A DNA stretch of 64,000 nucleotides. Origin: Ahaetulla prasina (taxonomy: Eukaryota > Chordata > Lepidosauria > Squamata > Colubridae). Made by a program: the position numbers and the translations under genes. Every line of letters starts with the position of its first letter. Positions within the stretch are counted from its first letter, which is position 1. The notes under the pieces are model-generated. The model saw nothing but the letters and a program-made list of their open reading frames with translations. It made no database searches and was not told the origin of the DNA. Of the stretch, positions 21,399 through 31,371 are shown one piece after another. The stretch is taken from the NCBI RefSeq assembly GCF_028640845.1, contig NC_080541.1, forward strand, positions 156,062,502 through 156,126,501, read 5' to 3'.

Positions 21399-21779
21399 AT
21401 GTTCTTTCTGCGCCAACTCAGTAAGCTCAAACTGCCCAAGGAGCTGCTGATCCAATTCTACAGAGGAATTATTGAGTCTGTCATTTGCACCTCTATAACT
21501 GTCTGGTTCGGTTCTGCAACCCAACAAGAAAAACACAGACTTCAGAGGATAATTAGAACTGCAGAAAAAATAATTGCTACCAACTTGCCTTCCATTGAGG
21601 ACCTGTATACTGCACGAATCAAGAAGAGGGCCGTGAAAATATTTGCAGATCCCTCGCATCCTGGACATAAACTGTTTCAACTCCTACCCTCAAAACGACG
21701 CTATAGAGCACTGCACACCAGAACAACTAGACACAAGAACAGTTTTTTCCCGAAGGCCATCACTCTGCTAAACAAATAA
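21399..21779 (+). pseudogene. RT C-terminal region, Rex1/L3-like LINE
   Basis: 126 codons from MFFLRQLSKLKLPKELL to the natural end KAITLLNK, identical in protein to the end of 10901-11716. In this family this region follows the RT core; its function is not well defined. Confidence 0.85.
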
Positions 21780-22063
21780 TTCCCTCAACACTGTCAGACT
21801 ATTTACTGAATCTGCACTACTATTAATCGTTTCATAGTTCCCATCACCAATCTCTTTCCACTTATGACTGTATGACTATAACTTGTTGCTGGCAATCCTT
21901 ATGATTTATATTGATATATTGATCATCAATTGTGTTGTAAATGTTGTACCTTGATGAACGTATCTTTTCTTTTATGTACACTGAGAGCATATGCACCAAG
22001 ACAAATTCCTTGTGTGTCCAATCACACTTGGCCAATAAAATTCTATTCTATTCTATTCTATAC

Positions 22064-22977
22064 AGAAGTCATATTTTCTGCAATCTAGATTAAAGCAGTT
22101 GACATTAAGTTTAAATCTATTGGTTGCTCTTGTATTATTGCAATTAAAGCTGAAGTAGTCTTTAACAGGAAAGACATTACAATAGATGATTCTATGAGTT
22201 AAACTTAGGTCTTGTCAAAGGCGATGGAGTTCCAAGTTTTCTAAGCCTAGTATTTCAAGTCTGGTGGGATAAGGTATTTTGTTGTTTTCCTTCTTGTAAA
22301 ATATTTCTGGACACGTTCGATTGTATTGATGTCAGAAATGTGGTGAGGGTTCCAAACAGGCGAACTGTATTCTAGAATTGGTCTAGCAAATGTTTTATAT
22401 GCTCTGGTTAGTAGTGTAGTGTTTTTGGAAAAGAAGCTACACAAGATTAGGTTTACAACTCTTAGAGCCTTTTTTGCTATGTAGTTGCAGTGGGCTTTGG
22501 CACCTAGATCATTTGACATGAAAACTCCAAGGTCTTTAATGGGATGGGGGTCATCTGTAAGGTAATGTCCATCAAATATGTACTTAGTGTTTGGGTTCTT
22601 TTTTCCTATGTGTAAAACTGAGCATTTGCTGGTTGAGATTTGGAGTTGCCAATTTTTAGACCAAGCGGTTAGATGATCAAGGTCTTTTTGAATGATAGAT
22701 GTATTGTCTGTGGTGTTAAATAGTTTGACATCGTCAGCAAAGAGAACACAATTACTTGCGATATGGTCACAAAGATCATTAATGTATAGTATGAAGAGTG
22801 TTGGTCCAAGGATGCTGCCTTGAGGAACGCCACTCTTGACAGGAACAGGATTTGATAGAGCATTGCCAATTTTGACCACTTATTGTCTGTTAGACAGAAA
22901 AGCAAATATCCATTTGTGAAGGGGTCCTGAAATGCCATAGGATTTTAGTTTTAGGAGAAGTTTATCGTGTACTACTG
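22064..22977 (-). mobile_element. Family B LINE (segment 2 of 3)
   Basis: Resumes exactly where 19950 stopped (acagaagtcatattttctgc). It contains a 210-codon open frame at 22247-22879 with SGVPQGSILGPTLFILYIND, CVLFADDVKLFNTTD (intact FADD), SVLHIGKK, IKDLGVFMS and QKYFTRR. It breaks at about 22977 at a CR1 insertion. Confidence 0.9.
22247..22879 (-). pseudogene. RT palm to C-terminus, family B LINE
   Basis: 210 residues with the catalytic FADD motif near residue 48 and the WSKNWQLQISTSKC segment. This is the best-preserved family B RT core in the window. It lacks the 2-bp insertion seen in the 17129 and 41159 copies, so DINTIERVQKYFTRR reads through. It is cut 5' by the CR1. Confidence 0.85.
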
Positions 22978-23079
22978 AGTCAAAATGAACAAAGGCTAGC
23001 GACAAAAGTAAAAAATAACAAAAAAAGCTTCTTCCAACATGTTAAAAACAAGAAAAAAGTCAAGGAAACAATTGGCCCA

Positions 23080-23475
23080 TTGATGGGAGAAAGTGGCAAG
23101 AAGATGACAAGCAACAGGGAGAAAGCAGATCTACTTAACTCATATTTTGCATCTGTCTTTACACAAAAGGAAAAAACAATCCAACCTATCAAAAACAGCA
23201 CTACAAAAAACAGATTAGAAACACAAGTTAAAATAGGGAAGAAAATGGTAAGTGAACACCTGTCTACCCTAGACGAGTTCAAATCACCAGGACCGGATGG
23301 ATTACACCACAAGGTTCTGAAGGAACTGGCAGACGTGATCTCAGAACCACTGAACTATATCTTTCAAAGATCCTGGAGCACAGGGGAGCTGCCAGAGGAC
23401 TGGAAAAGAGCTGATGTAGTTCCCATCTTCAAAAAGGAAAAACAGATCCAGGAAACTACAGACCTATCAGTCTGA
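23080..23475 (+). pseudogene. CR1 RT, upstream fragment
   Basis: 131 codons: ADLLNSYFASVFTQ, SPGPDGLHHKVLKELADVI, then LPEDWKRADVVPIFKK. A base loss near 23440 shifts the frame just before NYRPISL, which is read in the next frame. Confidence 0.85.
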
Positions 23476-23621
23476 CCTCAATACCCGGGAAGATTCTGGA
23501 AAAGATAATCAAGCAACGAATCACCGAACACCTAGAAGCAAACAAAGTAATAACCAAAAGCCAACATGGGTTTGTCAAAAACAGATCATGCCAGACTAAT
23601 CTTATCGCATTCTTTGACAAA

Positions 23622-24731
23622 ATGACAAAATTAGTAGACCAGAGGAATGCTATCGATATAATTTACTTGGACTTCAGTAAAGCATTTGATAAAGTAGACC
23701 ATAACCTACTACTAGATAAAGTAGAAAAATGTGGGTTAGACAGCACCACCACCAGATGGATTCGTAACTGGCTGACCAACCGCACTCAACGTGTAGTCCT
23801 CAACGGAACTACATCCACATGGAGGGAAGTATGCAGTGGAGTACCCCAAGGCTCTGTTTTAGGCCCAGTACTCTTCAACATCTTCATCAATGACTTGGAC
23901 GAGGGGATAGATGGGGAACTCATCAAATTTGCAGATGACACCAAGCTGGCAGGAATAGCCAACACTCCAGAAGATAGGCTCAAGTTACAGAAAGATCTTG
24001 ACAGACTTGAACATTGGGCGCTATCTAACAAAATGAAATTCAACAGTGAAAAAAGTAAGGTTCTACATTTAGGCCAAAAAAACAAAATGCACCAATACCG
24101 TATACGTGGTACCTTGCTCAATAGTAGTACCTGTGAGAGGGATCTTGGAGTCCTAGTGGATAACCATTTAGATATGAGCCAGCAGTGTGCAGCAGCTGTT
24201 AAAAAAGCCAACACAGTTCTGGGCTGCATAAACAGAGGGATAGAATCAAGATCACGTGAAGTGTTAGTACCACTTTATAATGCCTTGGTAAGGCCACACT
24301 TGGAATATTGCATCCAGTTTTGGTCGCCACGATGTAAAAAAGATGTTGAGACTCTAGAAAGAGTGCAGAGAAGAGCAACAAAGATGATTAGGGGACTGGA
24401 GGATAAAACATATGAAGAACGGTTGCAGGAACTGGGTATGTCTAGTTTAACAAAAAGAAGGACTAGGGGAGACATGATAGCTGTGTTCCAATATCTCAGG
24501 GGCTGGCACAAAGAAGAGGGAGTCGGGCTGTTCTCCAAAGCACCTGAGGGTAGAACAAGAAGCAATGGGTGGAAACTGATCAAAGAAAGAAGCAACTTAG
24601 AACTAAGGAGAAATTTCCTGACAGTTAGAACAATTAATAAGTGGAACGACTTGCCTTCAGAAGTTGTGAATGCTCCAACACTGGAAATTTTTAAGAAAAT
24701 GTTGGATAACCATCTGACTGAGATGGTGTAG
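23622..24731 (+). CDS. CR1 reverse transcriptase, C-terminal two thirds
   Basis: 369 residues, open to the natural stop. Motifs: IDIIYLDFSKAFDKVDHNLL near residue 13 (first catalytic Asp), [19 protein letters not shown] near 73, LIKFADDTKLAGI near 99 (catalytic Asp pair), KSKVLHLGQKN, CERDLGVLVD, LEYCIQFWSPRC, ERVQRRATKMIRGL, and the terminal FLTVRTINKWNDLPSEVVNAP. The upstream RT is frameshifted and the endonuclease is missing, so it is not functional. The first ATG is internal. The good preservation suggests a fairly young insertion. Confidence 0.9.
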   Translation: MTKLVDQRNAIDIIYLDFSKAFDKVDHNLLLDKVEKCGLDSTTTRWIRNWLTNRTQRVVLNGTTSTWREVCSGVPQGSVLGPVLFNIFINDLDEGIDGELIKFADDTKLAGIANTPEDRLKLQKDLDRLEHWALSNKMKFNSEKSKVLHLGQKNKMHQYRIRGTLLNSSTCERDLGVLVDNHLDMSQQCAAAVKKANTVLGCINRGIESRSREVLVPLYNALVRPHLEYCIQFWSPRCKKDVETLERVQRRATKMIRGLEDKTYEERLQELGMSSLTKRRTRGDMIAVFQYLRGWHKEEGVGLFSKAPEGRTRSNGWKLIKERSNLELRRNFLTVRTINKWNDLPSEVVNAPTLEIFKKMLDNHLTEMV

Positions 24732-24800
24732 GGTTTCCTGCCTGGGCAGGGGGTTGGACTAGAAGGCCTCCAAGGTCCCTTCCAATTCTGATGTTATGTT

Positions 24801-25440
24801 ATGTTAAAAGCTTTGCAGAAGTCTATGTAGATTGCATCTATTGTTTTGCCTTGATCAAGATTTGTGGTCCATATGTTTTTACAGTGGAGAAGTTGTAAGT
24901 TGCATGATAATTTTTTCCTGAAACCAAATTGTTTATTGGAGAGTAGGTTGTTAGTTTCTAAGTGTGAGGTAATGGATTGGTTGATGATTGATTCCATGAC
25001 TTTGCAGGTGACGCAGCACAGATATTGGTCTGTAATTTTCGACTAAGCTGGAGTCTCCTTTTTTGAAGATAGGAATGACTGTGGCTAGTGACCAAAGTTT
25101 GGGAAGGGAACTGGTCGTGAAAGCTTTGTCAAAGATTATGCTTAGGGGTTCTGCTATATTAGTGGAAAGTTTTTTTAAGAAGTATGCACATAGTCCATCG
25201 GGTCCAATAGATAGCGATGGTTTCAAGTTATGAAGAGCTTTTCCAATATTATCTTCTGTGAAATCTATATGGGTTAAGTCACCATATTCATTGCTGGTAC
25301 GTTTGTGGAATGTCGGATATGTGTCATCACTGTTAACAAAAACTGAGCCAAAGAAAATGTTAAAGAGGTTAGCTTTAACTGTTTCGTCATTGCATTCTTT
25401 GCTGTTAGAATCTTTTACATGAAATCTTCTACATGAAATG
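24801..25440 (-). mobile_element. Family B LINE (segment 3 of 3)
   Basis: Continues from 22977: KTIDAIYIDFCKAF, then NYRPISVL and the GPDGLCAYFLKKL region in the 24951-25526 frame. The copy ends 5' near 25440, where similarity to the 15300-kb region (ECNDEVIKANLF) is lost. Confidence 0.85.
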
Positions 25441-25526
25441 TATACATCATGCTTTATTGAAAGAATATACCAGAACACACCACACAAACTGCAAAGGTTA
25501 GAACTAAAAAGAAAAAAGAAAACCAT
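24951..25526 (-). pseudogene. RT N-terminal part, family B LINE
   Basis: Up to 191 open codons, of which residues from about 37 (DSNSKECNDETVKANLF) are LINE-derived: DFTEDNIGKALHNLKPSLSIGPDGLCAYFL, PLSIIFDKAF, LATVIPIFKKGDSSLVENYRPIS. The first ~35 residues come from sequence outside the element. Confidence 0.75.
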
Positions 25527-25829
25527 TTTGATGTTCCTTTCTCTGATTTTTTTCCTTTTACATCACTTCCAGACAAGGCTCCAAGATGATTGCGCACAAT
25601 ATTGATTACTCCCTTAACAGTCACCAGCATCCATTCAATGATGTTGCAGAATATGTGGGAGTGTGTCTGGGGATTGTCATGTGAGTTGGATCTGGTTTAT
25701 GGGTATTATGTGAATTTTGTTGTATGGGTATACTGTATATACATGTACAATGACAATACACTTTATTATTATTATATTATTTACTTTATTCATTAAATAT
25801 GAAACTCAGTCAACTGAATATTCAAAAAT
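25441..25829. other. Unassigned; possible LINE-like tail at 25735-25790
   Basis: Contains tgtacaatgacaatacactt followed by an ATT-rich tract, which resembles LINE 3' tails in other vertebrates. The evidence is weak. Confidence 0.3.
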
Positions 25830-26261
25830 GCATCACAAATACCATTGACTGGTGCTAATGGTTGATACGGGTTGCATGTATGATGTTCCAAGTAATGCAG
25901 TTTTTTGCAGTTCCACTGGTGTTATTGCAGGAAGCTGCAATTTGTTGATGTATCTTATAAAATTCTTGGACATGGAACCAAGTGCCCCGATGACAATGGT
26001 ATCACTGTTACATGTTTCATCTATAGCTGTGTAGTTTCGATGGCCAGGTCACGATATTTCATGATTTTTTCCAGTTCTTTTTCTTTGACTCTGGCATCTC
26101 CTTGTATCGCAATGTCAATAAATTGTATATTTTGGTTTTCGACAACCATGATATCTGGTGTGTTGTGTTCCAAGTGACGATCTGTCTGTATTCGAAAGTC
26201 CTACAAGATCTTCACCTTCTCATTTTCTATAACTTTTTCCACTTTATGTTCCCACAACTTT
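25830..26261 (-). mobile_element. RLE-type LINE (R4/Dong-like), endonuclease end
   Basis: In reverse complement at about 26100-26185 the frame reads HNTPDIMVVEN, then QFIDIAIQGDARVKEKELEKI, the PD…D signature of restriction-like endonucleases in R2/R4-group LINEs, followed by a VIPLSLG(H)L segment. It has several frame breaks. An L2 (26262-27060) separates it from the upstream part. Confidence 0.75.
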
Positions 26262-27060
26262 TTATTTATTTTATTTATTTAATTTATTAGATTTTTATAC
26301 CGCCCTTCTCCCAAAGGACTCAGGGCGGTGTACAGCCAAAATTAAAACCCACAATATACACAATCAAAACAGAATTTAAAACGAAGCATATTACAAAAGT
26401 GGCCGACTTTAAAAAGTTTAAAACCCTAAAAAAATAATAAATAACCCCGGTTAAAATTTAATAAAACTTTTAATCCAGTCCTGCTTGAATGAATAAATGC
26501 GTTTTCAGCTCACGGCGAAAAGTCTGAAGATCAGACACTTGGCGTAAACCAGGGGGAAGTTCGTTCCAAAGCGCAGGGGCTCCAACAGAGAAGGCCCTAC
26601 CCCTGGGGGCCGCCAGCCAACATTGTTTGGTGGACGGCACCCTGAGAAGACCCTCTCTGTGTGAGCGTACGGGTCGGTGGGAGGCATGAGGTAACAGCAG
26701 GTGGTCCCGTAAGTACCCGGGCCCTAAGCCATGGAGCGCTTTAAAGGTGGTAACCAGAATCTTAAAGCACACCCGAAAGACCACAGGAAGCCAGTGCAGA
26801 TTGCGTAGTAGTGGTGTTACATGGGAGCAACGAGTGACTCCCGTTACTACTCGCGCAGCTGCATTCTGGACTAGCTGCAGCCTCCGGGTGCACTTCAAGG
26901 GCAGCCCCATGTAGAGAGCATTGCAATAATCCAAACGAGATGTGACCAGAGCGTGAGTGACCGTGCATAAGGCATCCCGGTCCAGGAAGGGGCGCAACTG
27001 GCGAACCAAGCGTACTTGGTGAAAGGCCCTCCTGGAGACGGCCGCCAAATGATCAGGCAA
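26262..27060 (-). mobile_element. L2 LINE, 5'-truncated, inserted in an RLE-type LINE
   Basis: In reverse complement: RT C-terminus from DHLAAVSRRAFHQVRLVRQ to HLFIQAGLD, then the 3' UTR with caccgccctgagtcc, gggcggtataaaaat and a (AAAT)n-like tail at 26262-26290. It has the same orientation as its host element. Confidence 0.95.
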
Positions 27061-27369
27061 GTCATATTTTTTACATAATGACCATTGGATTAATTTAGCA
27101 ACTTGGTCGTGTCTAGCTTTGTACTTAGTTTGTGCGATTTTGCTGCATTCACATATTAAATGTGAAACAGTTTTGACTTTGTTGCAAAGTTGGCAGTTTG
27201 GATTGTCGGTGGATTTTTGTATCTTTGCTTTCATGGCATTAGTTTTTAGTGCTTGTTCTTGAGCAGCGAGTATTAAACCTTCCCTTTCTTTCTTGATGGT
27301 TCCCATCCATGCCCATGTAAAGTTGTCATTACATTTTCCTTCAATGTTTTTCAAGTGCTGTCCATGCAA
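26470..27369 (-). CDS. Chance in-frame fusion of RLE-type LINE and L2 proteins
   Basis: 299 codons. Residues 1-105 belong to the RLE-type LINE: KKEREGLILAAQEQALKTNA, then a C-x2-C-x7-H-x4-C zinc motif (CQLC…H…C) near 59-75, and YKARHDQVAKLIQWSLCKKY. From about 106 the frame is L2 RT (DHLAAVSRRAF to HLFIQAGLD), with no stop. The join is the 5' truncation point of the L2. Two retrotransposons are fused by insertion; nothing shows expression. Confidence 0.8.
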   Translation of the reverse strand: MHGQHLKNIEGKCNDNFTWAWMGTIKKEREGLILAAQEQALKTNAMKAKIQKSTDNPNCQLCNKVKTVSHLICECSKIAQTKYKARHDQVAKLIQWSLCKKYDLPDHLAAVSRRAFHQVRLVRQLRPFLDRDALCTVTHALVTSRLDYCNALYMGLPLKCTRRLQLVQNAAARVVTGVTRCSHVTPLLRNLHWLPVVFRVCFKILVTTFKALHGLGPGYLRDHLLLPHASHRPVRSHREGLLRVPSTKQCWLAAPRGRAFSVGAPALWNELPPGLRQVSDLQTFRRELKTHLFIQAGLD

Positions 27370-27645
27370 AGCTTTGGTTTTCCATCTATTTAACCTGTCA
27401 TTCAGCTGTTTTTCCTTATATTCTGCCTTTGTTTCTGTTGTTTTTATAATGTTCTGTTTTCACAGCTTGCAGCAATTTTTCTGTACTTTGGTTCACATAA
27501 TCATTCAAACTTCATTTTTCTTCTTCTACAGTTTGATGGATTTGCAATAATCCTCTGCCCCCTATTTTTCTTGGCAGGTACAATCTATCGATGTCACTTC
27601 ATGGATGTAAAGCATGATACCTATTCAAAAGTTTGCACGTTTTCC
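27061..27645 (-). mobile_element. RLE-type LINE (R4/Dong-like), zinc-finger and upstream part
   Basis: Carries the CCHC motif described for the fused frame and, further 5' in shifted frames, a KPKLCMDS and LYLPRK-like region typical of the segment between RT and the CCHC in this group. It is old, with several frameshifts. It ends near an (ATT)n/(CAG)n tract. Confidence 0.7.
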
Positions 27646-27648
27646 AGT

Positions 27649-27682
27649 TATATTATTATTATTATTATCAGCAGCAGCAGCA
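27649..27682. repeat. Compound microsatellite (ATT)n-(CAG)n
   Basis: About six ATT units directly followed by four to five CAG units. Confidence 0.95.
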
Positions 27683-28284
27683 AGAGCATCACACCAGGTT
27701 GAAGATGCCTCTTGCTCAGCTATGAACTTTTTTGGAAACAAGAATGCCCATTTCTAAGGGGCAATTGTTATTGCAATTTCAGATCGATTTTGCTTTGATC
27801 TGACTTACTGCGGCAATAGCTGAGTGCCAATTAGCTGAGCCATCTCTGTTTATCTATTGGCTAAGAATGATACGTTTGATAGATTGACAGATCTCCGTAA
27901 CTGATACAAATTTAGAGAATATATAACCAAAACAACATGAAGCTGTATTCAGAACAGCCCAGTTAAGATCCACTCTCTTTCAAACGTGTAATTAGGAAGG
28001 CTTTTTTATATGGAAATACCTCATCCACAAGGAAAGCTGTTATTACAACATAGTGAAACTGAGATACTTTGACCCTGTCATTTTTAAGAACTAAACTGTG
28101 CTTAAGTCTTAATTGTCTTTGAAGAAGATACCTACCTCCTGCTACAAAAGCTAACATGAGCAATTAACCAGAACACTTTCCAAGATCCTAGCAACAGCTA
28201 TGGCTTGCATATGACAGCTGCTATATCTTTTCTAGCACAAATTGGTTCAGTTGCACTTTTAAGTATTTAATTTGTGTTTTATTG
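27683..28284. other. No recognisable feature
   Basis: AT-rich unassigned DNA. Confidence 0.4.
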
Positions 28285-28292
28285 GTCTAGAC

Positions 28293-28734
28293 CAGGCCTG
28301 TCAAACTGGCGACCTGCAGGTTGGATACAACCCATGGAGGCCACGCCCACTGTGGCTCCACAAAGGCAAAAAAAATCCCAATACGTCACAATGCAGCCCG
28401 CAGTGCAGTGGTGAAATGTAAAAATTTTGCCCACTGGTTCTGTGGGCATGGCTTGGTGGGGAGGGGTCATGTAACTGGGTGCATGGCCAACTCTCTTTTT
28501 TTTTTACTTTTTAAAGCATTTTTTACTACCTATTTGCCCAAACCGTTAGTAAAAAAAATGCTTTTAAAAAGTTTTTTTTAAAAAAGGTTCAGACAATTGC
28601 GCAGCACAGCTGTGATCATCTGAACCTTTTTTTTACTTTTTAAAGCATTTTTTACTACTATTTTTTATCACTACCGGTTTGCAAACTGGTAGCATTTCAC
28701 CCCTGCCGCAGTGCTATCAGGTTTGACACCCCTG
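28293..28734. mobile_element. hAT element split by a MITE
   Basis: Ends caggcctgtcaaactgg and, in reverse complement, caggggtgtcaaacctg. TSD gtctagac (28285-28292) / gtctagag (28735-28742), 7/8. Its interior is interrupted by the MITE at 28406-28705; without it the element is about 140 bp. Confidence 0.85.
28406..28705. mobile_element. hAT MITE, family N1, nested in another hAT
   Basis: Ends cagtggtgaaatg and catttcacccctg. Perfect 8-bp TSD ccgcagtg (28398-28405, 28706-28713). The interior has two inverted copies of a T-rich ttactttttaaagca segment around an aaggttcagac / gtctgaacctt-like palindrome. Confidence 0.9.
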
Positions 28735-29634
28735 GTCTAGAGTTAAAATTAAAATCAAAATGAAAATTAACCTGTAGAAATAGAGGTACCTTTTTAAAAT
28801 TTCATTTGCTCCTGAAGGATTCCACTGAAGTAAAGAACTAAAGAAATGGCAGCAGTATGGTGTATAAAGAAGAAATGCTGAACTTCAGATCATTATGCTA
28901 GACTTACAGCTCTGTCATATGCAAGTCTTAAGGCTGATTTAGAGTTGCCCACAACTTCTTGTAGCCACTGCTGCATACCTATGATGCAAAGAAGTTGGTG
29001 GGTGCGTGGCTGCAGATGAGCCAACACACAAACCTCCCAAATCCCAACTGCACATTGTGCGGAGGTGTGCATCATGTTGATTGGTTCAGAATTCCTGCTG
29101 TGAGATGGAAGATAAGGCACATTCAAAATGGTGCAGATAGAAGAGAGTCTCACCAAAAAAGTGAGAAGATATAAACATTTGTATAATGTAAGTGATAACT
29201 ACTACAAAACCCAGGAACCAACAGCCGATTAGGAGGAAAATTGGAAAAACTTTAGATGGGCTGTGAGGACAGATTCCTGCCTACTATATAATGCTGTTCT
29301 GGCTGGAAGGATTTATAAAACTAAGGGAAATCCAGACCAATTTCAATGTTGCTGCACCTAAGGATAAAAAAGCCCCTATATTCTAGACCACTTGTATATT
29401 CGTAGAGAACTAGGTCAGTGGTCTCTTTTGACCAGTGAAAACACTCCTTTTGTGTTTGGAGTTTTGGAGTCAACAATAACCACCTTGGTTCTGAACAGTA
29501 GCTGGGAAAGACAGATACAGATTGGCAAACAACACCATATTGTTAAAGTATTCTTAAAATAGTGTTGTGCAAATAAACTTTACTTATTTACATTACATTT
29601 TCATCAGGGGTGGGTTCTAAATTTTGTTACTACC
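28436..29634. repeat. Tandem duplication, unit 1 (about 1.2 kb)
   Basis: Repeats at 29635-30831. Each unit starts with the 12-bp ggttctgtgggc, which also begins the DNA following unit 2 (30832). It includes most of a MITE, the right end of a hAT element and about 860 bp of unassigned DNA. Confidence 0.95.
28743..29596. other. Unassigned body of the duplicated unit
   Basis: AT-rich DNA with an open frame of 87 codons on the minus strand (28893-29156), repeated at 30090-30353 because the whole unit is duplicated. The product shows no domain I recognise, and the identity of the two frames reflects recent duplication rather than selection. Confidence 0.4.
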
Positions 29635-29902
29635 GGTTCTGTGGGCATGGCTTGGTGGGGAGGGGTCATGTAACTGGGTGCATGGCCAACTCTCTTTTTT
29701 TTTTACTTTTTAAAGCATTTTTTACTACCTATTTGCCCAAACCGTTAGTAAAAAAAATGCTTTTAAAAAGTTTTTTTTAAAAAAGGTTCAGACAATTGCA
29801 GCACAGCTGTGATCATCTGAACCTTTTTTTTACTTTTTAAAGCATTTTTTACTACTATTTTTTATCACTACCGGTTTGCAAACTGGTAGCATTTCACCCC
29901 TG
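29605..29902. mobile_element. Chimeric hAT MITE at duplication junction
   Basis: The left end (caggggtgggttctaaattt) and left flank attttcat (29597-29604) match the element at 30802. The right part and right flank ccgcagtg (29903-29910) match the element at 28406. The two flanks therefore differ, unlike every other MITE here. The switch lies in ggttctgtgggc (29635-29646). Confidence 0.9.
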
Positions 29903-30831
29903 CCGCAGTGCTATCAGGTTTGACACCCCTGGTCTAGAGTTAAAATTAAAATCAAAATGAAAATTAACCTGTAGAAATAGAGGTACCTTTTTAAAATTTC
30001 ATTTGCTCCTGAAGGATTCCACTGAAGTAAAGAACTAAAGAAATGGCAGCAGTATGGTGTATAAAGAAGAAATGCTGAACTTCAGATCATTATGCTAGAC
30101 TTACAGCTCTGTCATATGCAAGTCTTAAGGCTGATTTAGAGTTGCCCACAACTTCTTGTAGCCACTGCTGCATACCTATGATGCAAAGAAGTTGGTGGGT
30201 GCGTGGCTGCAGATGAGCCAACACACAAACCTCCCAAATCCCAACTGCACATTGTGCGGAGGTGTGCATCATGTTGATTGGTTCAGAATTCCTGCTGTGA
30301 GATGGAAGATAAGGCACATTCAAAATGGTGCAGATAGAAGAGAGTCTCACCAAAAAAGTGAGAAGATATAAACATTTGTATAATGTAAGTGATAACTACT
30401 ACAAAACCCAGGAACCAACAGCCGATTAGGAGGAAAATTGGAAAAACTTTAGATGGGCTGTGAGGACAGATTCCTGCCTATTATATAATGCTGTTCTGGC
30501 TGGAAGGATTTATAAAACTAAGGGAAATCCAGACCAATTTCAATGTTGCTGCACCTAAGGATAAAAAAGCCCCTATATTCTAGACCACTTGTATATTCGT
30601 AGAGAACTAGGTCAGTGGTCTCTTTTGACCAGTGAAAACACTCCTTTTGTGTTTGGAGTTTTGGAGTCAACAATAACCACCTTGGTTCTGAACAGTAGCT
30701 GGGAAAGACAGATACAGATTGGCAAACAACACCATATTGTTAAAGTATTCTTAAAATAGTGTTGTACAAATAAACTTTACTTATTTACATTATATTTTCA
30801 TCAGGGGTGGGTTCTAAATTTTGTTACTACC
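29635..30831. repeat. Tandem duplication, unit 2 (about 1.2 kb)
   Basis: Second copy of 28436-29634, two bases shorter (a gc dinucleotide is missing near 29797), with few other differences. Confidence 0.95.
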
Positions 30832-31005
30832 GGTTCTGTGGGCGTGGCTTATTTTGTGGGTGTGGCTTAATGGTCATGTGACACTGGGCATGGCTTGGCG
30901 GTCATGTGATTGGGTGAGAGTGGCTTGGCCGTCATGTGACTGGGTGGGCATGGCCAATAACAATAAATAATAAAAATAATAAACAAAGTATACAAAACAA
31001 TAAGA

Positions 31006-31158
31006 CAGGGGTGTCCAAACTTGGTCCCTTTAAGACTTGTGGACTTCAACTCCCAGAGTCCCTCAGCCAGCTTTGCTGGGAGTTGAAGTTGAAGTTGAAG
31101 TTGAAGTCCACAAGTTGAAGTCCACAAGTCTTAAAGGGACCAAGTTTGGACACCCCTG
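31006..31158. mobile_element. Palindromic hAT MITE nested in a hAT element
   Basis: The 153-bp element is almost a complete inverted repeat: the first ~55 bases (caggggtgtccaaacttgg…) return in reverse complement at the end. Perfect 8-bp TSD caataaga (30998-31005, 31159-31166). A four-fold ttgaag run lies in the centre. Confidence 0.95.
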
Positions 31159-31371
31159 CAATAAGAGGTACCAAAAACCAACTTTCACACTTTACACACA
31201 CACATAACACAACACAACAGACTCACACAGACACAGACACACACAAAATGCCACATACAGCTTTGTGAGATTCTGTGTGTTTGTGTAGTTACAGTGAAAC
31301 ACTACAGAAACACACCAAATCTCAGAAAGCTGCACAAATATTTTATTATTTTATTTATATTTTTTAGATCA

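Larger units (their letters stand above)
19951..22063 (+). mobile_element. Rex1/L3-like LINE, 5'-truncated, inserted in family B
   Basis: About 2.1 kb: RT ORF remnants (19996-21779), a 3' UTR, cacttggccaataaaattc and an (ATTCT)n tail to 22063. A short taca repeat flanks the insertion (19947-19950; 22064-22067). It is nearly identical over its 3' half to 10605-11806. Confidence 0.9.
22978..24800 (+). mobile_element. CR1 LINE, 5'-truncated, inserted in family B
   Basis: RT remnants, then the typical CR1 3' end: gggtttcctgcctgggcagg at about 24731, ggttggactagaaggcctcc, and a tail of tgttatgttatgtt. Family B sequence lies directly on both sides (…actgagtcaaa and aaagctttgcagaagtc). Confidence 0.95.

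Noticed and set aside
23786..24229. 147-codon minus-strand frame
   Set aside because: Antisense shadow of the CR1 RT gene.
26505..26687. 60-codon frame repeated in three L2 copies (also 34256-34438 and 43386-43568)
   Set aside because: It is the +1 frame of the GC-rich L2 RT gene on the same strand. It stays open because of codon composition; the RT frame is the real one.
28893..30353. Two identical 87-codon minus-strand frames suggesting a conserved gene
   Set aside because: The whole 1.2-kb DNA unit is duplicated, flanks included, so identity shows recent duplication and not selection.
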